Positions 55,841 through 64,000 of a stretch of DNA of 64,000 bases are shown piece by piece. The stretch lies in NCBI GenBank assembly GCA_021775755.1, contig JAJFHE010000019.1, forward strand, positions 62,001 through 126,000, in the 5' to 3' direction. The stretch is from Hyphomicrobiales bacterium. Its GTDB lineage: Bacteria; Pseudomonadota; Alphaproteobacteria; Rhizobiales; JAJFHB01. The position numbers and the translations under genes are program-made. The notes beneath the pieces are model-generated. The model was not told where the DNA came from and ran no database searches. It saw only the letters and a program-made list of their open reading frames with translations. Positions within the stretch are counted from its first letter, which is position 1, and the number at the start of each line of letters is the position of its first letter.

Positions 55841-56563
55841 TCACAATCGCGCAAGCCGGCGGATCAGCCGGTCGCGAGCTTCCGGCGGCGCCATTGCGCG
55901 CGGGGCGAAAACATGACGCTCAAGGAAAAACCCTGTCAGGGCAAAACCCGCCTGCACCGCATCTGGACCGGGCGGGGGAAGAGGCAGTCCTCGCAGGAAG
56001 GCCGGCAGTTCAAAGAGGCGTTCCTTGTATGGAGCCGCCGCGGCTGCACTCACCGCCCTTCCCGACTTCGGCGAGACAAAATGCAGGTCTTCGCGTGTTC
56101 CAGTGGCGGCACATGCGGCGAGGTCGAGCCCGAAGCCCAGTTCCTCCAGAAGACCGAGTTCCCAGCGGACCATCAACGGCGCCCAGTTATCGTCCTCGTT
56201 CAGGGCGCCGAGCACAATCAGGAGTGCATCATGCAGGCGCTCGTGCGCTTCACGCTCGGCAACGAGTTGAACATGGGACATCAAGGTGGTGAGAGCAGCA
56301 AGCCGCGTCGGATCGTCCATGAGCGCGGCGGCGCGCAACTCAGCCGGCTCCAGCGTATACTGGCCGAGATGTTCAGCAAGGCGCGCGCGCCAGGTGGCAT
56401 GTACCGAATTTCCCGGTTGCAGCAACGGCCGCATGCGTTTCGAACGGCCGCCGCGCACCAGCCCCAGGTGGCGCCCCTGGGTGCGCGTAAAGAGCTCGAC
56501 CACGGCGGAGCTTTCGCCATGCGGCCTGACGCTCACGACAATTCCGTCTTCGCTCCAGTCCAT
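55841..56563 (-). CDS. recO: DNA repair protein RecO
   Basis: RecO anneals SSB-coated DNA and loads RecA in the RecF pathway. The 240-residue protein has the N-terminal OB-fold start MDWSEDGIVVSVRPHGESS and a helical C-terminal part with WELGLLEELGFGLDLAACA. The zinc cysteines of some RecO proteins are not all present, as in other alphaproteobacteria. It lies at the end of the rnc-era block, its usual place. Confidence 0.94.
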   Translation of the reverse strand: MDWSEDGIVVSVRPHGESSAVVELFTRTQGRHLGLVRGGRSKRMRPLLQPGNSVHATWRARLAEHLGQYTLEPAELRAAALMDDPTRLAALTTLMSHVQLVAEREAHERLHDALLIVLGALNEDDNWAPLMVRWELGLLEELGFGLDLAACAATGTREDLHFVSPKSGRAVSAAAAAPYKERLFELPAFLRGLPLPPPGPDAVQAGFALTGFFLERHVFAPRAMAPPEARDRLIRRLARL

Positions 56564-56654
56564 GCTAAGGCCAGTTTCGTTGTCCAGAACAGCTTCACGA
56601 CGGCCACTATATCAGCGCCGGTACGGTACACCGCGGTACGGCACTCTGGGCGCC

Positions 56655-57572
56655 TCAGCCGCGCGGAAAGTCGAGGCCCATGACGCGGTAGCGCTCAGGA
56701 TCCTGACCCCAGCGCTCGCGCACCTTCACAAACAGGAACAGGTGGACGTCATGCCCCAGCAGCTCGCGCAGTTCCGCGCGCGCTTCGGATCCGATGGACT
56801 TGATCGTGCGGCCGTTTTTGCCCAGCACAATCTTCTTCTGGCTGTCGCGCTCGACAAAGACGGTCTGCTCGATGCGCACCGCACCATCCTTGAGCTCCTT
56901 CCATTGGTCAGTCTCAACGGTCGAAGCATAGGGCAACTCCTGGTGCAGCCGCAGATAGAGCTTCTCGCGCGTCACCTCGGCCGCCATTTGGCGCAGTGGC
57001 ACATCTGCCATCTGGTCTTCAGGGTAGAGCCACGGGCCGGCGGGCATGCGCTTGGCCAGATGCGCCTTCAGGTCCGCCACGCCATCGCCGTTCAGCGCGG
57101 AGATCATGAAGCATTCCTCAAACGCAAACCTGGATGTCAGTGCGCTTGTCAGGCCAAGCAACTGCTCACGCGGAACCGTGTCGATTTTGTTGAGGGCAAG
57201 AATCGCTTTGAGGGAGTTCTTCTCAAGCCCACCGATGATGCTTTCCACGCTTTCGTCGAGCCCGGACCCGGCATCCACCAGCAAGGCAATCGCATCGGCT
57301 TCGCCAGCACCCGCCCACGCCGCCTCCACCATCGCCTGATCGAGTTTGCGGCGCGGCGCGAATATGCCCGGAGTGTCAACGAATATGATCTGGCATTGAT
57401 CTTCCGTGATAATTCCGCGCAGACGCGAACGTGTTGTCTGAACCTTGTGCGTGACGATTGCCACTTTGCCGCCAACAAGCTGGTTCAAAAGCGTCGACTT
57501 GCCCGCGTTCGGCGCGCCGATGAGCGCAACGAAACCGCATGAAGTGGGAGCGCCCGAGGGTTCAGATGTCAT
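56655..57572 (-). CDS. era: GTPase Era
   Basis: Era is an essential GTPase that binds the 3' end of 16S rRNA and assists 30S assembly. The 305-residue protein shows G1 in GAPNAGKSTLLNQL, G3 in VDTPGIF, G4 in ALNKIDTV and a C-terminal KH domain with KKIVLGKNGRTIKSIG. It starts at the ATG at 57572, overlapping the rnc stop codon (ATGA). Confidence 0.96.
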   Translation of the reverse strand: MTSEPSGAPTSCGFVALIGAPNAGKSTLLNQLVGGKVAIVTHKVQTTRSRLRGIITEDQCQIIFVDTPGIFAPRRKLDQAMVEAAWAGAGEADAIALLVDAGSGLDESVESIIGGLEKNSLKAILALNKIDTVPREQLLGLTSALTSRFAFEECFMISALNGDGVADLKAHLAKRMPAGPWLYPEDQMADVPLRQMAAEVTREKLYLRLHQELPYASTVETDQWKELKDGAVRIEQTVFVERDSQKKIVLGKNGRTIKSIGSEARAELRELLGHDVHLFLFVKVRERWGQDPERYRVMGLDFPRG

Positions 57573-58276
57573 GGCTCCATGAGCCCTTCGCGGACGAGAA
57601 AGGTGCGTGCCGCTTCTTGCTCGGCAATCCGCTTCGACAGTCCGCGCCCCTGTGCGCGTTCGCTGCCGTCCACTTCGACCGCTATTGTGAATGTCGGCTC
57701 ATGGTCGGGGCCCGATCTGTTCACCATGCGGTAGCGTGGCGCCGGCTGGCCGCGGCCCTGCGTCCATTCCTGCAATGCGGTTTTCGGATCTTTCTGAGGT
57801 TCGTCGACTTCGTCGAGAAGATCGTCCCAGTGGCTTTCGATAAACCGATGTGCGGCCTCGATGCCACCATCGAAATAGATCGCCGCAATAAGCGCCTCAC
57901 AAGCATCGCCGAGAATTGCCTGCTTCGATCGCCCGCCCGCCTGAACTTCGCCGGAACCGAGGCGCAAATAGTCGCCAAGCGCTATGCGTTCCGCGACGGC
58001 AGCGCAGGTCTCCTTGCGCACCAGCATGTTGTAACGCGTCGCCAGACCGCCCTCCTCGCTGTCGGGGTAACGCTTGAACAGCAACTCGGCGATGACGAGG
58101 CCGAGCACACGGTCGCCTAGAAACTCCAGGCGCTCGTAGTGCGCGGGCCGCGGGTCCCCGTCATATCCAAAAAAGCTCGGGTGCGTTAAAGCGCGGACCA
58201 GATAGTCATGCGAGGCAAATTCGTGCCCGATCGCACGTTCCAGACCGGCATGGTCCTTATGGGCAAGCTCGGACAC
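57569..58276 (-). CDS. rnc: Ribonuclease III
   Basis: RNase III cleaves double-stranded RNA, including rRNA precursors. The 235-residue protein has the signature RLEFLGDRVLGLVIAELL, the catalytic acid set continued in GDACEALIAAIYFDGG, and a C-terminal dsRNA-binding domain (MVNRSGPDHEPTFTIAVEV). The start is a GTG at 58276, three bases after the lepB stop codon. It couples with era. Confidence 0.96.
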   Translation of the reverse strand: MSELAHKDHAGLERAIGHEFASHDYLVRALTHPSFFGYDGDPRPAHYERLEFLGDRVLGLVIAELLFKRYPDSEEGGLATRYNMLVRKETCAAVAERIALGDYLRLGSGEVQAGGRSKQAILGDACEALIAAIYFDGGIEAAHRFIESHWDDLLDEVDEPQKDPKTALQEWTQGRGQPAPRYRMVNRSGPDHEPTFTIAVEVDGSERAQGRGLSKRIAEQEAARTFLVREGLMEP

Positions 58277-58279
58277 GCC

Positions 58280-59035
58280 TCAATCCACCAGATCGAGGAG
58301 CCGCCCCCATCGAACACCCAGGGGTGCTTCGTCATCGACGGAGAAAAAGATGATTTGCGCACGGCCGATGAAGTTCTCGAGCGGCACCGGCCCAACCTTG
58401 TCCCAGACGCGGCTGTCCTGCGAATTGTCGCGATTGTCGCCCATCATGAAATAGTGACCTTCCGGCACGACATAAACGCGCGTGTTGTCGAGGGGCCGGT
58501 TGCCGTCATCAAGCGTAAAATAGCTGACGCCGTTGGGCAGCGTTTCGCGATAGCGGTGGATGCGGCGCTGCTGACCGTGCAACGTCACTACCGCATCGGC
58601 AACGCGCTCGCGGCCGGCGGGCTCACCGTTGATGTGGAGTGCCCCATCGATCATCTGGATCTGATCGCCTGGAAGACCAATGACGCGTTTGATGTAGTCA
58701 ACGGAGGTATCGCGCGGCAGGCGGAACACCGCAACATCGCCGCGCTCGGGCTCATCGGAGAAAAAGCGCCCTGAAAACAGCGGCAGGCTGAACGGCAGCG
58801 AAAAGCGGCTGTAGCCGTATGAGAATTTCGAAACGAAGAGATAGTCGCCGATCAGCAAAGTGTTCATCATAGACCCGGAGGGAATGTTGAACGGCTGATA
58901 GAGAAACGTACGCACCAGCAGTGCGAGGATCAGCGCATGCGCCACGACGCGCAGAAGTTCCGACACCGAGCGCCAGAGGCCGCGCGCGGTATCTCGCGGA
59001 CTTCTTCTGTCGGAACTGTTCGCCTGACGCGTCAT
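58280..59035 (-). CDS. lepB: Signal peptidase I
   Basis: LepB cleaves signal peptides from Sec- and Tat-exported proteins at the outer face of the inner membrane. The 251-residue protein has an N-terminal membrane helix (LLRVVAHALILALLVRTF), the catalytic serine in PSGSMMNTLL, the general-base lysine in DYIKRVIGLPGD and the conserved GDNRDNSQDSR box. It lies between acpS and rnc, as in Rhizobiales. Confidence 0.96.
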   Translation of the reverse strand: MTRQANSSDRRSPRDTARGLWRSVSELLRVVAHALILALLVRTFLYQPFNIPSGSMMNTLLIGDYLFVSKFSYGYSRFSLPFSLPLFSGRFFSDEPERGDVAVFRLPRDTSVDYIKRVIGLPGDQIQMIDGALHINGEPAGRERVADAVVTLHGQQRRIHRYRETLPNGVSYFTLDDGNRPLDNTRVYVVPEGHYFMMGDNRDNSQDSRVWDKVGPVPLENFIGRAQIIFFSVDDEAPLGVRWGRLLDLVD

Positions 59036-59165
59036 CGCTGTTTCTGATTGTTCAGATTTCGAGTGTTACCGGCCACAAACTGCCGCTCTCCGGTTGCGCC
59101 GTTCTATACCGGCTTGCGTCTGGATACGCAAACTATGCTTCACACAATTTGGGGAGGATTCGGCC

Positions 59166-59567
59166 TCACCCTCTGGGCACCGCCGAGATAATGACTACCG
59201 CCTGTGCATAAGGGTAGTCGTCGGTGATGGTGAGATGCACGGCCGCATCGTGGTCGACCGGCAGCAATGCTTGCAATTGTTCCAGCGCGCCACCGCTCAG
59301 CGCCAGAGTCGGGCGCCCGGACGGCTCATTCACAACGCCCATGTCACGCCAGAATACGCCTCTTCGAAAGCCCGTTCCAAGCGCCTTGGAGCAGGCTTCC
59401 TTGGCGGCAAATCGTTTTGCGTAGGACGCAGCGCGCTGTTGACGCCGGTCCGACTTGGCGCGCTCGATATCGGTAAAGATGCGTTGCACAAAACGGTCGC
59501 CGAAACGCTCAAGAGTGTTTTCAATACGCCGGATATCGACGATGTCATTGCCGATTCCCAAAATCAT
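59166..59567 (-). CDS. acpS: Holo-[acyl-carrier-protein] synthase
   Basis: AcpS transfers 4'-phosphopantetheine from CoA to acyl carrier protein. The 133-residue protein carries the magnesium-binding motif [13 protein letters not shown] at the N-terminus and [14 protein letters not shown] in the middle, both diagnostic. It begins at the ATG at 59567, and 130 bases separate it from lepB. Confidence 0.95.
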   Translation of the reverse strand: MILGIGNDIVDIRRIENTLERFGDRFVQRIFTDIERAKSDRRQQRAASYAKRFAAKEACSKALGTGFRRGVFWRDMGVVNEPSGRPTLALSGGALEQLQALLPVDHDAAVHLTITDDYPYAQAVVIISAVPRG

Positions 59568-59600
59568 GCGCCGGCCCTGTATGTCGGATTCTCGCCCATT

Positions 59601-60215
59601 TCAACCATTGGCATTGATCCCGCTCGATGCGTGAGCGAGCGCCTCGGCCTTGCGTGCAAGCCTTTCCTTGCGGCGGCGCTGATAGGTGGCGACGGCAAAC
59701 TTGACCGGGAAGTAGGCGACGGTGCCGGTTAGAGCTCCCAATGGAACCCCGCCTACGGTCATCGGCCGGATGAGAGGCCAGAGCTGGTTCCAGAATTCCG
59801 ACCACAACGCCGAAGGATCATGAAACAGCATCCACCACGCAGATGATGACAGGGCAATCTCAACGTCGCTTTCCCCTTCCATGCCGAGCAGGAAGCTGCC
59901 GAATTTGTAGGTCATCAGCCAGATGAACGGAAACGTCACCGGATTGCCGGCAAATGTTCCAAAGGCCGAAGACAAAAGGCTGCCGCCGACGGCGAAGGCG
60001 AGCGCGAACCCGATCAGGAAGTGAAAGCCCATAAATGGCGTGAACGAGGCAAACACACCGGCCGAAAAGCCGATTGCGATCATGTGCGGAGACCCTGAAA
60101 GGCGCGACACCCTGTGCCAGACATACCCAAGCGCCCGGCGCCAGCCGCGACGTGGCCACAGCCAGTCGAGGATCCTGACCCAAAAATGGGGTTGTTGTCG
60201 GCGCCGAAATAACAT
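59601..60215 (-). CDS. DUF2062-family membrane protein
   Basis: This 204-residue inner-membrane protein belongs to the DUF2062 family. It has a basic N-terminus (MLFRRRQQPHFW), helices within SPHMIAIGFSAGVFASFTPF and MGFHFLIGFALAFAVGGS, the GNPVTFPFIWL motif and a final helix followed by a basic tail KYQRRRKE-like (TYQRRRKERLARKAE). Function unknown. It occupies its conserved place between pyrE and acpS. Confidence 0.9.
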   Translation of the reverse strand: MLFRRRQQPHFWVRILDWLWPRRGWRRALGYVWHRVSRLSGSPHMIAIGFSAGVFASFTPFMGFHFLIGFALAFAVGGSLLSSAFGTFAGNPVTFPFIWLMTYKFGSFLLGMEGESDVEIALSSSAWWMLFHDPSALWSEFWNQLWPLIRPMTVGGVPLGALTGTVAYFPVKFAVATYQRRRKERLARKAEALAHASSGINANG

Positions 60216-60221
60216 CTCAAC

Positions 60222-60809
60222 TCACATACGCAAACTGCGGCTCCCAGGTTTCGATGCCGGAACGCGGGCCAGTGCTTCCGGCACATCGTCCGGCTCATAC
60301 GTCGGAATCGCAAGGCGCGCGAGCGCAACCAAAGGTACGCCAATATCGGCACCTCCACCGGAGCGGTCAATCAGGCAACACGCGCCCGGCACGACCCCTC
60401 CCGCCTCGACAATGGCATCGATGCACTCACGCGACGATAATCCCGTCGTGACGATATCCTCAACCATAAGACAGGTCGCGCCGCGCGGTATGGAAAAACC
60501 GCGCCGCAGCGTCAGCGTGCCATCGACACGCTCGAAAAATATCGCCGGCACACCCATCTGCCGGCCCATTTCGTAGCCGACGACGACACCTCCCATAGCG
60601 GGTGAAGCCACCATGTCGAATGGCATGGTCAAACGCGCACGGACCATGCGAGCGAGCGCGGCGCACAAGCGGGCGCCGCGGTCCGCGTCCATCATAACGC
60701 GGGCGCATTGCAGATAAGATGGGCTGTGCAAACCCGATGTCAGCACGAAATGCCCTTCCAGCAGGGCTTCCGCCGTGCGAAATTCTACAAGTACTTCTTC
60801 TTCGGTCAT
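60222..60809 (-). CDS. pyrE: Orotate phosphoribosyltransferase
   Basis: PyrE joins orotate to PRPP, forming OMP in pyrimidine synthesis. I start at the ATG at 60809 (MTEEEVLVEFRT), which has GGTGGAG upstream, giving 195 residues; ATG 60827 is an alternative. Markers are SGLHSPSYLQCARVM near the start and the PRPP loop CLMVEDIVTTGLSS. It is cotranscribed with the DUF2062 gene, six bases apart. Confidence 0.95.
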   Translation of the reverse strand: MTEEEVLVEFRTAEALLEGHFVLTSGLHSPSYLQCARVMMDADRGARLCAALARMVRARLTMPFDMVASPAMGGVVVGYEMGRQMGVPAIFFERVDGTLTLRRGFSIPRGATCLMVEDIVTTGLSSRECIDAIVEAGGVVPGACCLIDRSGGGADIGVPLVALARLAIPTYEPDDVPEALARVPASKPGSRSLRM

Positions 60810-60920
60810 CAGGCTCCACCAGCCCACACGGCGCCTATCATGTACTGTCTTAACAGGTTGATTCCTGAAATTCGATTAAATCCTTGCTGCATCTGTTCTT
60901 ATTGTCTTTGACCGTGGCGG

Positions 60921-63167
60921 TCACGCCGATATTCGCGCAACGCGGCCAACGATATTGCGAGATCTGAGATGACCGATGATTTCGTTCAGATGCTTGGCGT
61001 CTCGCACTTCTAGTTCGATGAGCATTTCGTAGAAGTCCTCCGCCCGCGTGGCCATGTTGAGATTGGCAATGTTGCCGTCACCCTCGCTGATCACCATAGC
61101 GACCTGCGCGAGGGCACCGACTTCGTTCAGAACCGTCACGGAAATCCGTGTGGCAAAACGCTGCGAGTCGCCGTCGCCGACGTCCCAGGACAAATCCACC
61201 CATCGTTCGGGTTCGTCGTCGAACTCTTTCAGGGACTTGGAGTGGATCGGGTAAATGGTAATGCCTTCGCCGGGCGTGAGAATGCCGACAATCCGGTCGC
61301 CGGGAACGGCGCCCTCGCCTTGCGCCATCTTGATCGGCAGATCCTTGTTGAGCGCGCGAACCGGAACCGCGTTTTGCGGCCCCCGGCGGCCCGACGAGCC
61401 GGGCAACCGGATCACCTTGCTGAAGTTTGCAAGCCGCTTCAGCTGAGATCTCACCCGTCCGCCCAGTTCCGGCCTTTGCACCGGCGTCAACGGCCCATGC
61501 GTGTCGAGTGCGGCGAGCACCTGGGCGCTCGGCAGTTCTCCGCGGCCAATGCCGGCCAGAACGTCATCTGTACTTTTCAGGCCGAGGCGCGGCACGGCCT
61601 GCTCGACCTCTTCCATATCGAGGGCACGGCCCTGCTTTTTGAGGGTGCGTTCAAGGATCTCGCGCCCAAGCGCCGCGTACTGGTGGTGTACTGCGTCGCG
61701 GGTGGCGCGCCGGATGGCGGCACGCGCCTTGCCGGTGATCGCAAAAGCCTCCCAGGCCGCCGGCGGCACCTGGGCATCGGAACGAACAACTTCAACCTCG
61801 TCGCCGTTTTCCAACTCGGAAATGAGTGGCGAATGGCGTCCGTTGATGCGGCAGCCGACACAGGAATTGCCCACATCGGTATGCACCGCGTAGGCAAAAT
61901 CGATCGGCGTTGCACCGCGTGGCAATGCGATCAGATGGCCCTTTGGGGTGAAACAGAAAACCTGGTCGTGGAACAGCTCAAGTTTGGTGTGCTCAAGAAA
62001 TTCCTGCGGTGTGCCGCCTTCGGCCAGTTGATCGACGAGGCGGCGCAGCCAGCGATAGGCGTTGGACTCTTCGGAGAGTGGCACGGCGCCGGGGGCTGCC
62101 CCATTGGTTTTGACGGGCTCGCCGCTGCCGTTGACCGTTTCTTTGTAGAGCGCATGGGCGGCAACACCGCGTTCGGCCACTTCATGCATTTCCCGGGTGC
62201 GAATCTGAAGTTCGACGCGCTTGTGATGCGGTCCGATCACGGTTGTGTGGATGGAGCGGTAATCGTTCTGCTTCGGTGTGGAAATGTAATCCTTGAAACG
62301 TCCCGGCACGACACGCCAGTTCTGGTGCGCAACGCCAAGGGCTCGGTAGCAGTCGCCCTGGGTGCGTACGATGACGCGAAAGCCGTAAATGTCAGATAGC
62401 TGTCCGAGCGAAATCTGCTTGCGCTCCATTTTTCGCCAAATGGAGTAAGGACGCTTCTCGCGGCCGGTAACAATCGCGTCTTCAATCTCGCCTACGATTT
62501 TTTCGTTAAGAACGCTCTCGATTTCGCGGATGATGTCGCCGCTTTCCTCACGCAACGTGTCGAGGCGTTGGATAATGGTGTTGCGGGCCTCGGGATTGAG
62601 CACCTGAAACGACAGGTCTTCCAGTTCGTCGCGCATTTCCTGGATGCCCATACGCCCGGCGAGCGGAGCATAGATATCCATGGTTTCTTCGGCGATGCGT
62701 TTGCGCGACTGCGGTTTCATGTGCTCGATCGTGCGCATGTTGTGCAACCGGTCGGCGAGCTTGACGAGGAGAACGCGGATGTCGTCTGAGATCGCCAGCA
62801 GCAACTTTCTCAGATTTTCCGCTTGCGCCGCCTCTTTGGAGACAAGATCGAGGCGGTTGATCTTGGTCAGTCCCTCGACCAGAAAACCGATCTCTTCGCC
62901 GAACAACCGGTCTATTTCAGAGCGCGTGGTTTCTGTGTCTTCGATAACGTCATGCAGCAGAGCGGCAACGATGGTTGCGTTGTCGAGCTTGAGGTCGGTG
63001 AGAATGGCCGCGACTTCGAGGGGATGGGTGAAGTATGGAGCGCCGGACGCCCGGGTCTGGGTGCCGTGCGCCTTCATGGCGTAGACATAGGCACGGTTGA
63101 GCAGCGCCTCGTCCACCGATGGATCGTAGCTGCGAACGCGTTCGACGAGTTCGTACTGCCGCATCAT
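60921..63167 (-). CDS. rsh: Bifunctional (p)ppGpp synthetase/hydrolase (RelA/SpoT homologue)
   Basis: The Rsh protein makes and destroys the stringent-response alarmone. The 748-residue protein has an N-terminal HD hydrolase domain with LLHDVIEDTETT, a synthetase domain with GREKRPYSIWRKM (the RxKxxxSIxxKM form of a functional synthetase), a TGS domain near QVFCFTPKGHLIALPRGATP and a C-terminal ACT domain. All catalytic motifs look intact, so both activities are expected. It is the only RelA/SpoT-type gene in the window and follows rpoZ. Confidence 0.95.
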   Translation of the reverse strand: MMRQYELVERVRSYDPSVDEALLNRAYVYAMKAHGTQTRASGAPYFTHPLEVAAILTDLKLDNATIVAALLHDVIEDTETTRSEIDRLFGEEIGFLVEGLTKINRLDLVSKEAAQAENLRKLLLAISDDIRVLLVKLADRLHNMRTIEHMKPQSRKRIAEETMDIYAPLAGRMGIQEMRDELEDLSFQVLNPEARNTIIQRLDTLREESGDIIREIESVLNEKIVGEIEDAIVTGREKRPYSIWRKMERKQISLGQLSDIYGFRVIVRTQGDCYRALGVAHQNWRVVPGRFKDYISTPKQNDYRSIHTTVIGPHHKRVELQIRTREMHEVAERGVAAHALYKETVNGSGEPVKTNGAAPGAVPLSEESNAYRWLRRLVDQLAEGGTPQEFLEHTKLELFHDQVFCFTPKGHLIALPRGATPIDFAYAVHTDVGNSCVGCRINGRHSPLISELENGDEVEVVRSDAQVPPAAWEAFAITGKARAAIRRATRDAVHHQYAALGREILERTLKKQGRALDMEEVEQAVPRLGLKSTDDVLAGIGRGELPSAQVLAALDTHGPLTPVQRPELGGRVRSQLKRLANFSKVIRLPGSSGRRGPQNAVPVRALNKDLPIKMAQGEGAVPGDRIVGILTPGEGITIYPIHSKSLKEFDDEPERWVDLSWDVGDGDSQRFATRISVTVLNEVGALAQVAMVISEGDGNIANLNMATRAEDFYEMLIELEVRDAKHLNEIIGHLRSRNIVGRVARISA

Positions 63168-63210
63168 GGCGCTTTTTCCACGCGCATTTCGAAGTAACCG
63201 TCTCTAAACG

Positions 63211-63244
63211 CAAAACGGCTGGAGGACGAAACATCCACCAGCCG
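63211..63244 (-). terminator. Probable intrinsic terminator after rpoZ
   Basis: On the minus strand, CGGCTGGTGGA pairs with TCCTCCAGCCG (10 of 11 positions) and is followed by four T residues, then GCGTTT. It lies between the rpoZ stop and the rsh start. The T run is short, so termination may be partial. Confidence 0.6.
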
Positions 63245-63282
63245 CAGTGCAAATTCCATTGCGCTTGCGCGCAGGTTCAATC

Positions 63283-63702
63283 TCAGAAGCCGGAGCGCGA
63301 ACTGTCGGCCGGTGCACTGCTGTTTCGCATTACCCGTGCCAGCTCTTCCTCCGAACCCGGCGAAACCGAATCGACCTGGGTGTCCTGCTCGAATTCATGC
63401 TGGGCATTGCCGAGCATCATCGAAGAAGGATCGGACATCAGGCGCGGTACCGCATCGGGCTCCGGCTCGTCGACTTCGGTATGTTTCTGCATGGAGTGAA
63501 TGAGATCTTCCTGCAGATCGTCCGTGTCGATGGTGACATCGGCAACTTCGCGCAGGGCAACGACCGGGTTCTTGTCGTTGTCGCGCTCGACCGTCAGCGG
63601 CGCACCCTGCGATATTCCGCGGGCACGGTGACTTGCCAGAAGCACCAGATCAAATCGGTTCGGGACCTTGTCAATGCAGTCCTCAACTGTGACGCGCGCC
63701 AT
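63283..63702 (-). CDS. rpoZ: RNA polymerase omega subunit
   Basis: The omega subunit stabilises RNA polymerase assembly and contributes to ppGpp sensing. The 139-residue protein begins [19 protein letters not shown] and includes [13 protein letters not shown] and [12 protein letters not shown], the core omega pattern. The acidic C-terminal extension of about 60 residues is typical of alphaproteobacterial forms. It starts the leftward block containing rsh. Confidence 0.95.
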   Translation of the reverse strand: MARVTVEDCIDKVPNRFDLVLLASHRARGISQGAPLTVERDNDKNPVVALREVADVTIDTDDLQEDLIHSMQKHTEVDEPEPDAVPRLMSDPSSMMLGNAQHEFEQDTQVDSVSPGSEEELARVMRNSSAPADSSRSGF

Positions 63703-63849
63703 GGGGCTCGTCTCCTATTGTGGGTTCGTTCAGCAAATGCCGGATTCGCCCTTATTTATGTCTTCGCGGTGGCGAAAGCAAGCACCAAGCGTGGCAATGG
63801 TTTCCGCGGTGCCGAGATGGCGGCATGGAGGGCGCGTTTGTGTGCTTGC

Positions 63850-64000
63850 TCAGGCCCTTGCCGGGCGGGAAGCACGCCGGTTCTTGAACTTGATGTCGGC
63901 AAGAATAATGACCGCCACACCCTCCAGGACAATGCCACCACCGAGAAGCACGATGAACTCGGGCCGCTCGCCAAGCAGCACGATGCTTTCAATGATGACA
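63850..64000 (-). CDS. C-terminal end of a probable EamA/DMT-family transporter
   Basis: The right edge contains the last 49 codons of a membrane protein that ends at 63850. The segment SIVLLGERPEFIVLLGGG followed by a hydrophobic run and the basic tail KFKNRRASRPARA resembles the last two helices of EamA-type drug/metabolite transporters, where a glycine-glutamate turn separates them. The gene continues beyond the window, so the family call is provisional. Confidence 0.55.
   Translation of the reverse strand, partial: VIIESIVLLGERPEFIVLLGGGIVLEGVAVIILADIKFKNRRASRPARA

Overview
The window is a high-G+C chromosomal segment of an alphaproteobacterium, most likely a marine or soil Hyphomicrobiales (Rhizobiales). 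This rests on two conserved housekeeping blocks, both read leftward: glyA-nrdR-ribD-ribE-ribH-nusB-thiL followed by the membrane pyrophosphatase hppA, and rpoZ-rsh-pyrE-DUF2062-acpS-lepB-rnc-era-recO. It also rests on the LdtR/L,D-transpeptidase pair, a DUF6898-type small protein and a HemB with aspartate-type metal ligands. I saw no rRNA, tRNA, CRISPR array, transposase or integrase. The window opens inside hppA and closes inside a probable EamA-type transporter. Layout, left to right. 1-7.5 kb: hppA (partial), an MFS transporter, then thiL, nusB and the riboflavin genes, nrdR and glyA. 7.8-10.3 kb: a DUF6898-like protein, an L,D-transpeptidase and its MarR-type regulator with a clear terminator. 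10.5-15.4 kb: valine-catabolism enzymes (3-hydroxyisobutyrate dehydrogenase, 3-hydroxyisobutyryl-CoA hydrolase, acyl-CoA dehydrogenase) interleaved with pyrC and an unknown membrane protein. 15.5-26 kb: mostly single genes, including an extensin-like protein, YbjQ, hemB, a hydrolase, a PLP-fold III decarboxylase paired with a beta-hydroxyacid dehydrogenase, threonine ammonia-lyase, an SLC13 permease and the N-end-rule transferase Bpt. 26.4-30.4 kb: one 1352-residue exported protein with peptidoglycan-binding, PAN-like and WD40-like regions around about 850 unassigned residues. 30.4-38 kb: a tightly coupled seven-gene operon that looks like aerobic 2-aminobenzoyl-CoA (anthranilate) or salicylyl-CoA degradation, with its own MarR regulator, a Rid-family protein and an imperfect 27-bp inverted repeat at the promoter end. 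38.1-43.4 kb: accessory-looking genes of lower G+C: a six-helix membrane protein, an unknown 319-residue protein, and a 1186-residue beta-helix-like protein ending in membrane helices. 43.4-46.2 kb: ytoQ and parC. 46.3-55.4 kb: a second catabolic locus, consisting of a Liv-type ABC transporter, a class II HDAC-like amidohydrolase, a divergent LuxR-type regulator with a perfect 18-bp palindrome between them, and a converging group of Rid protein, 2-keto-4-pentenoate hydratase-like enzyme and acetoacetate-decarboxylase-like enzyme. 55.4-64 kb: a small exported protein, then recO back to rpoZ. The best candidates for undescribed biology are the 46.3-55.4 kb uptake/deacylation/ring-fragment locus, the 39-43.4 kb beta-helix membrane pair, and the giant WD40 exported protein. 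Both Rid proteins lack the arginine of canonical RidA and both sit in catabolic clusters, which suggests pathway-specific roles rather than general 2-aminoacrylate detoxification. Start codons were chosen from ribosome-binding sites, stop/start overlaps and family length; several are GTG or TTG.
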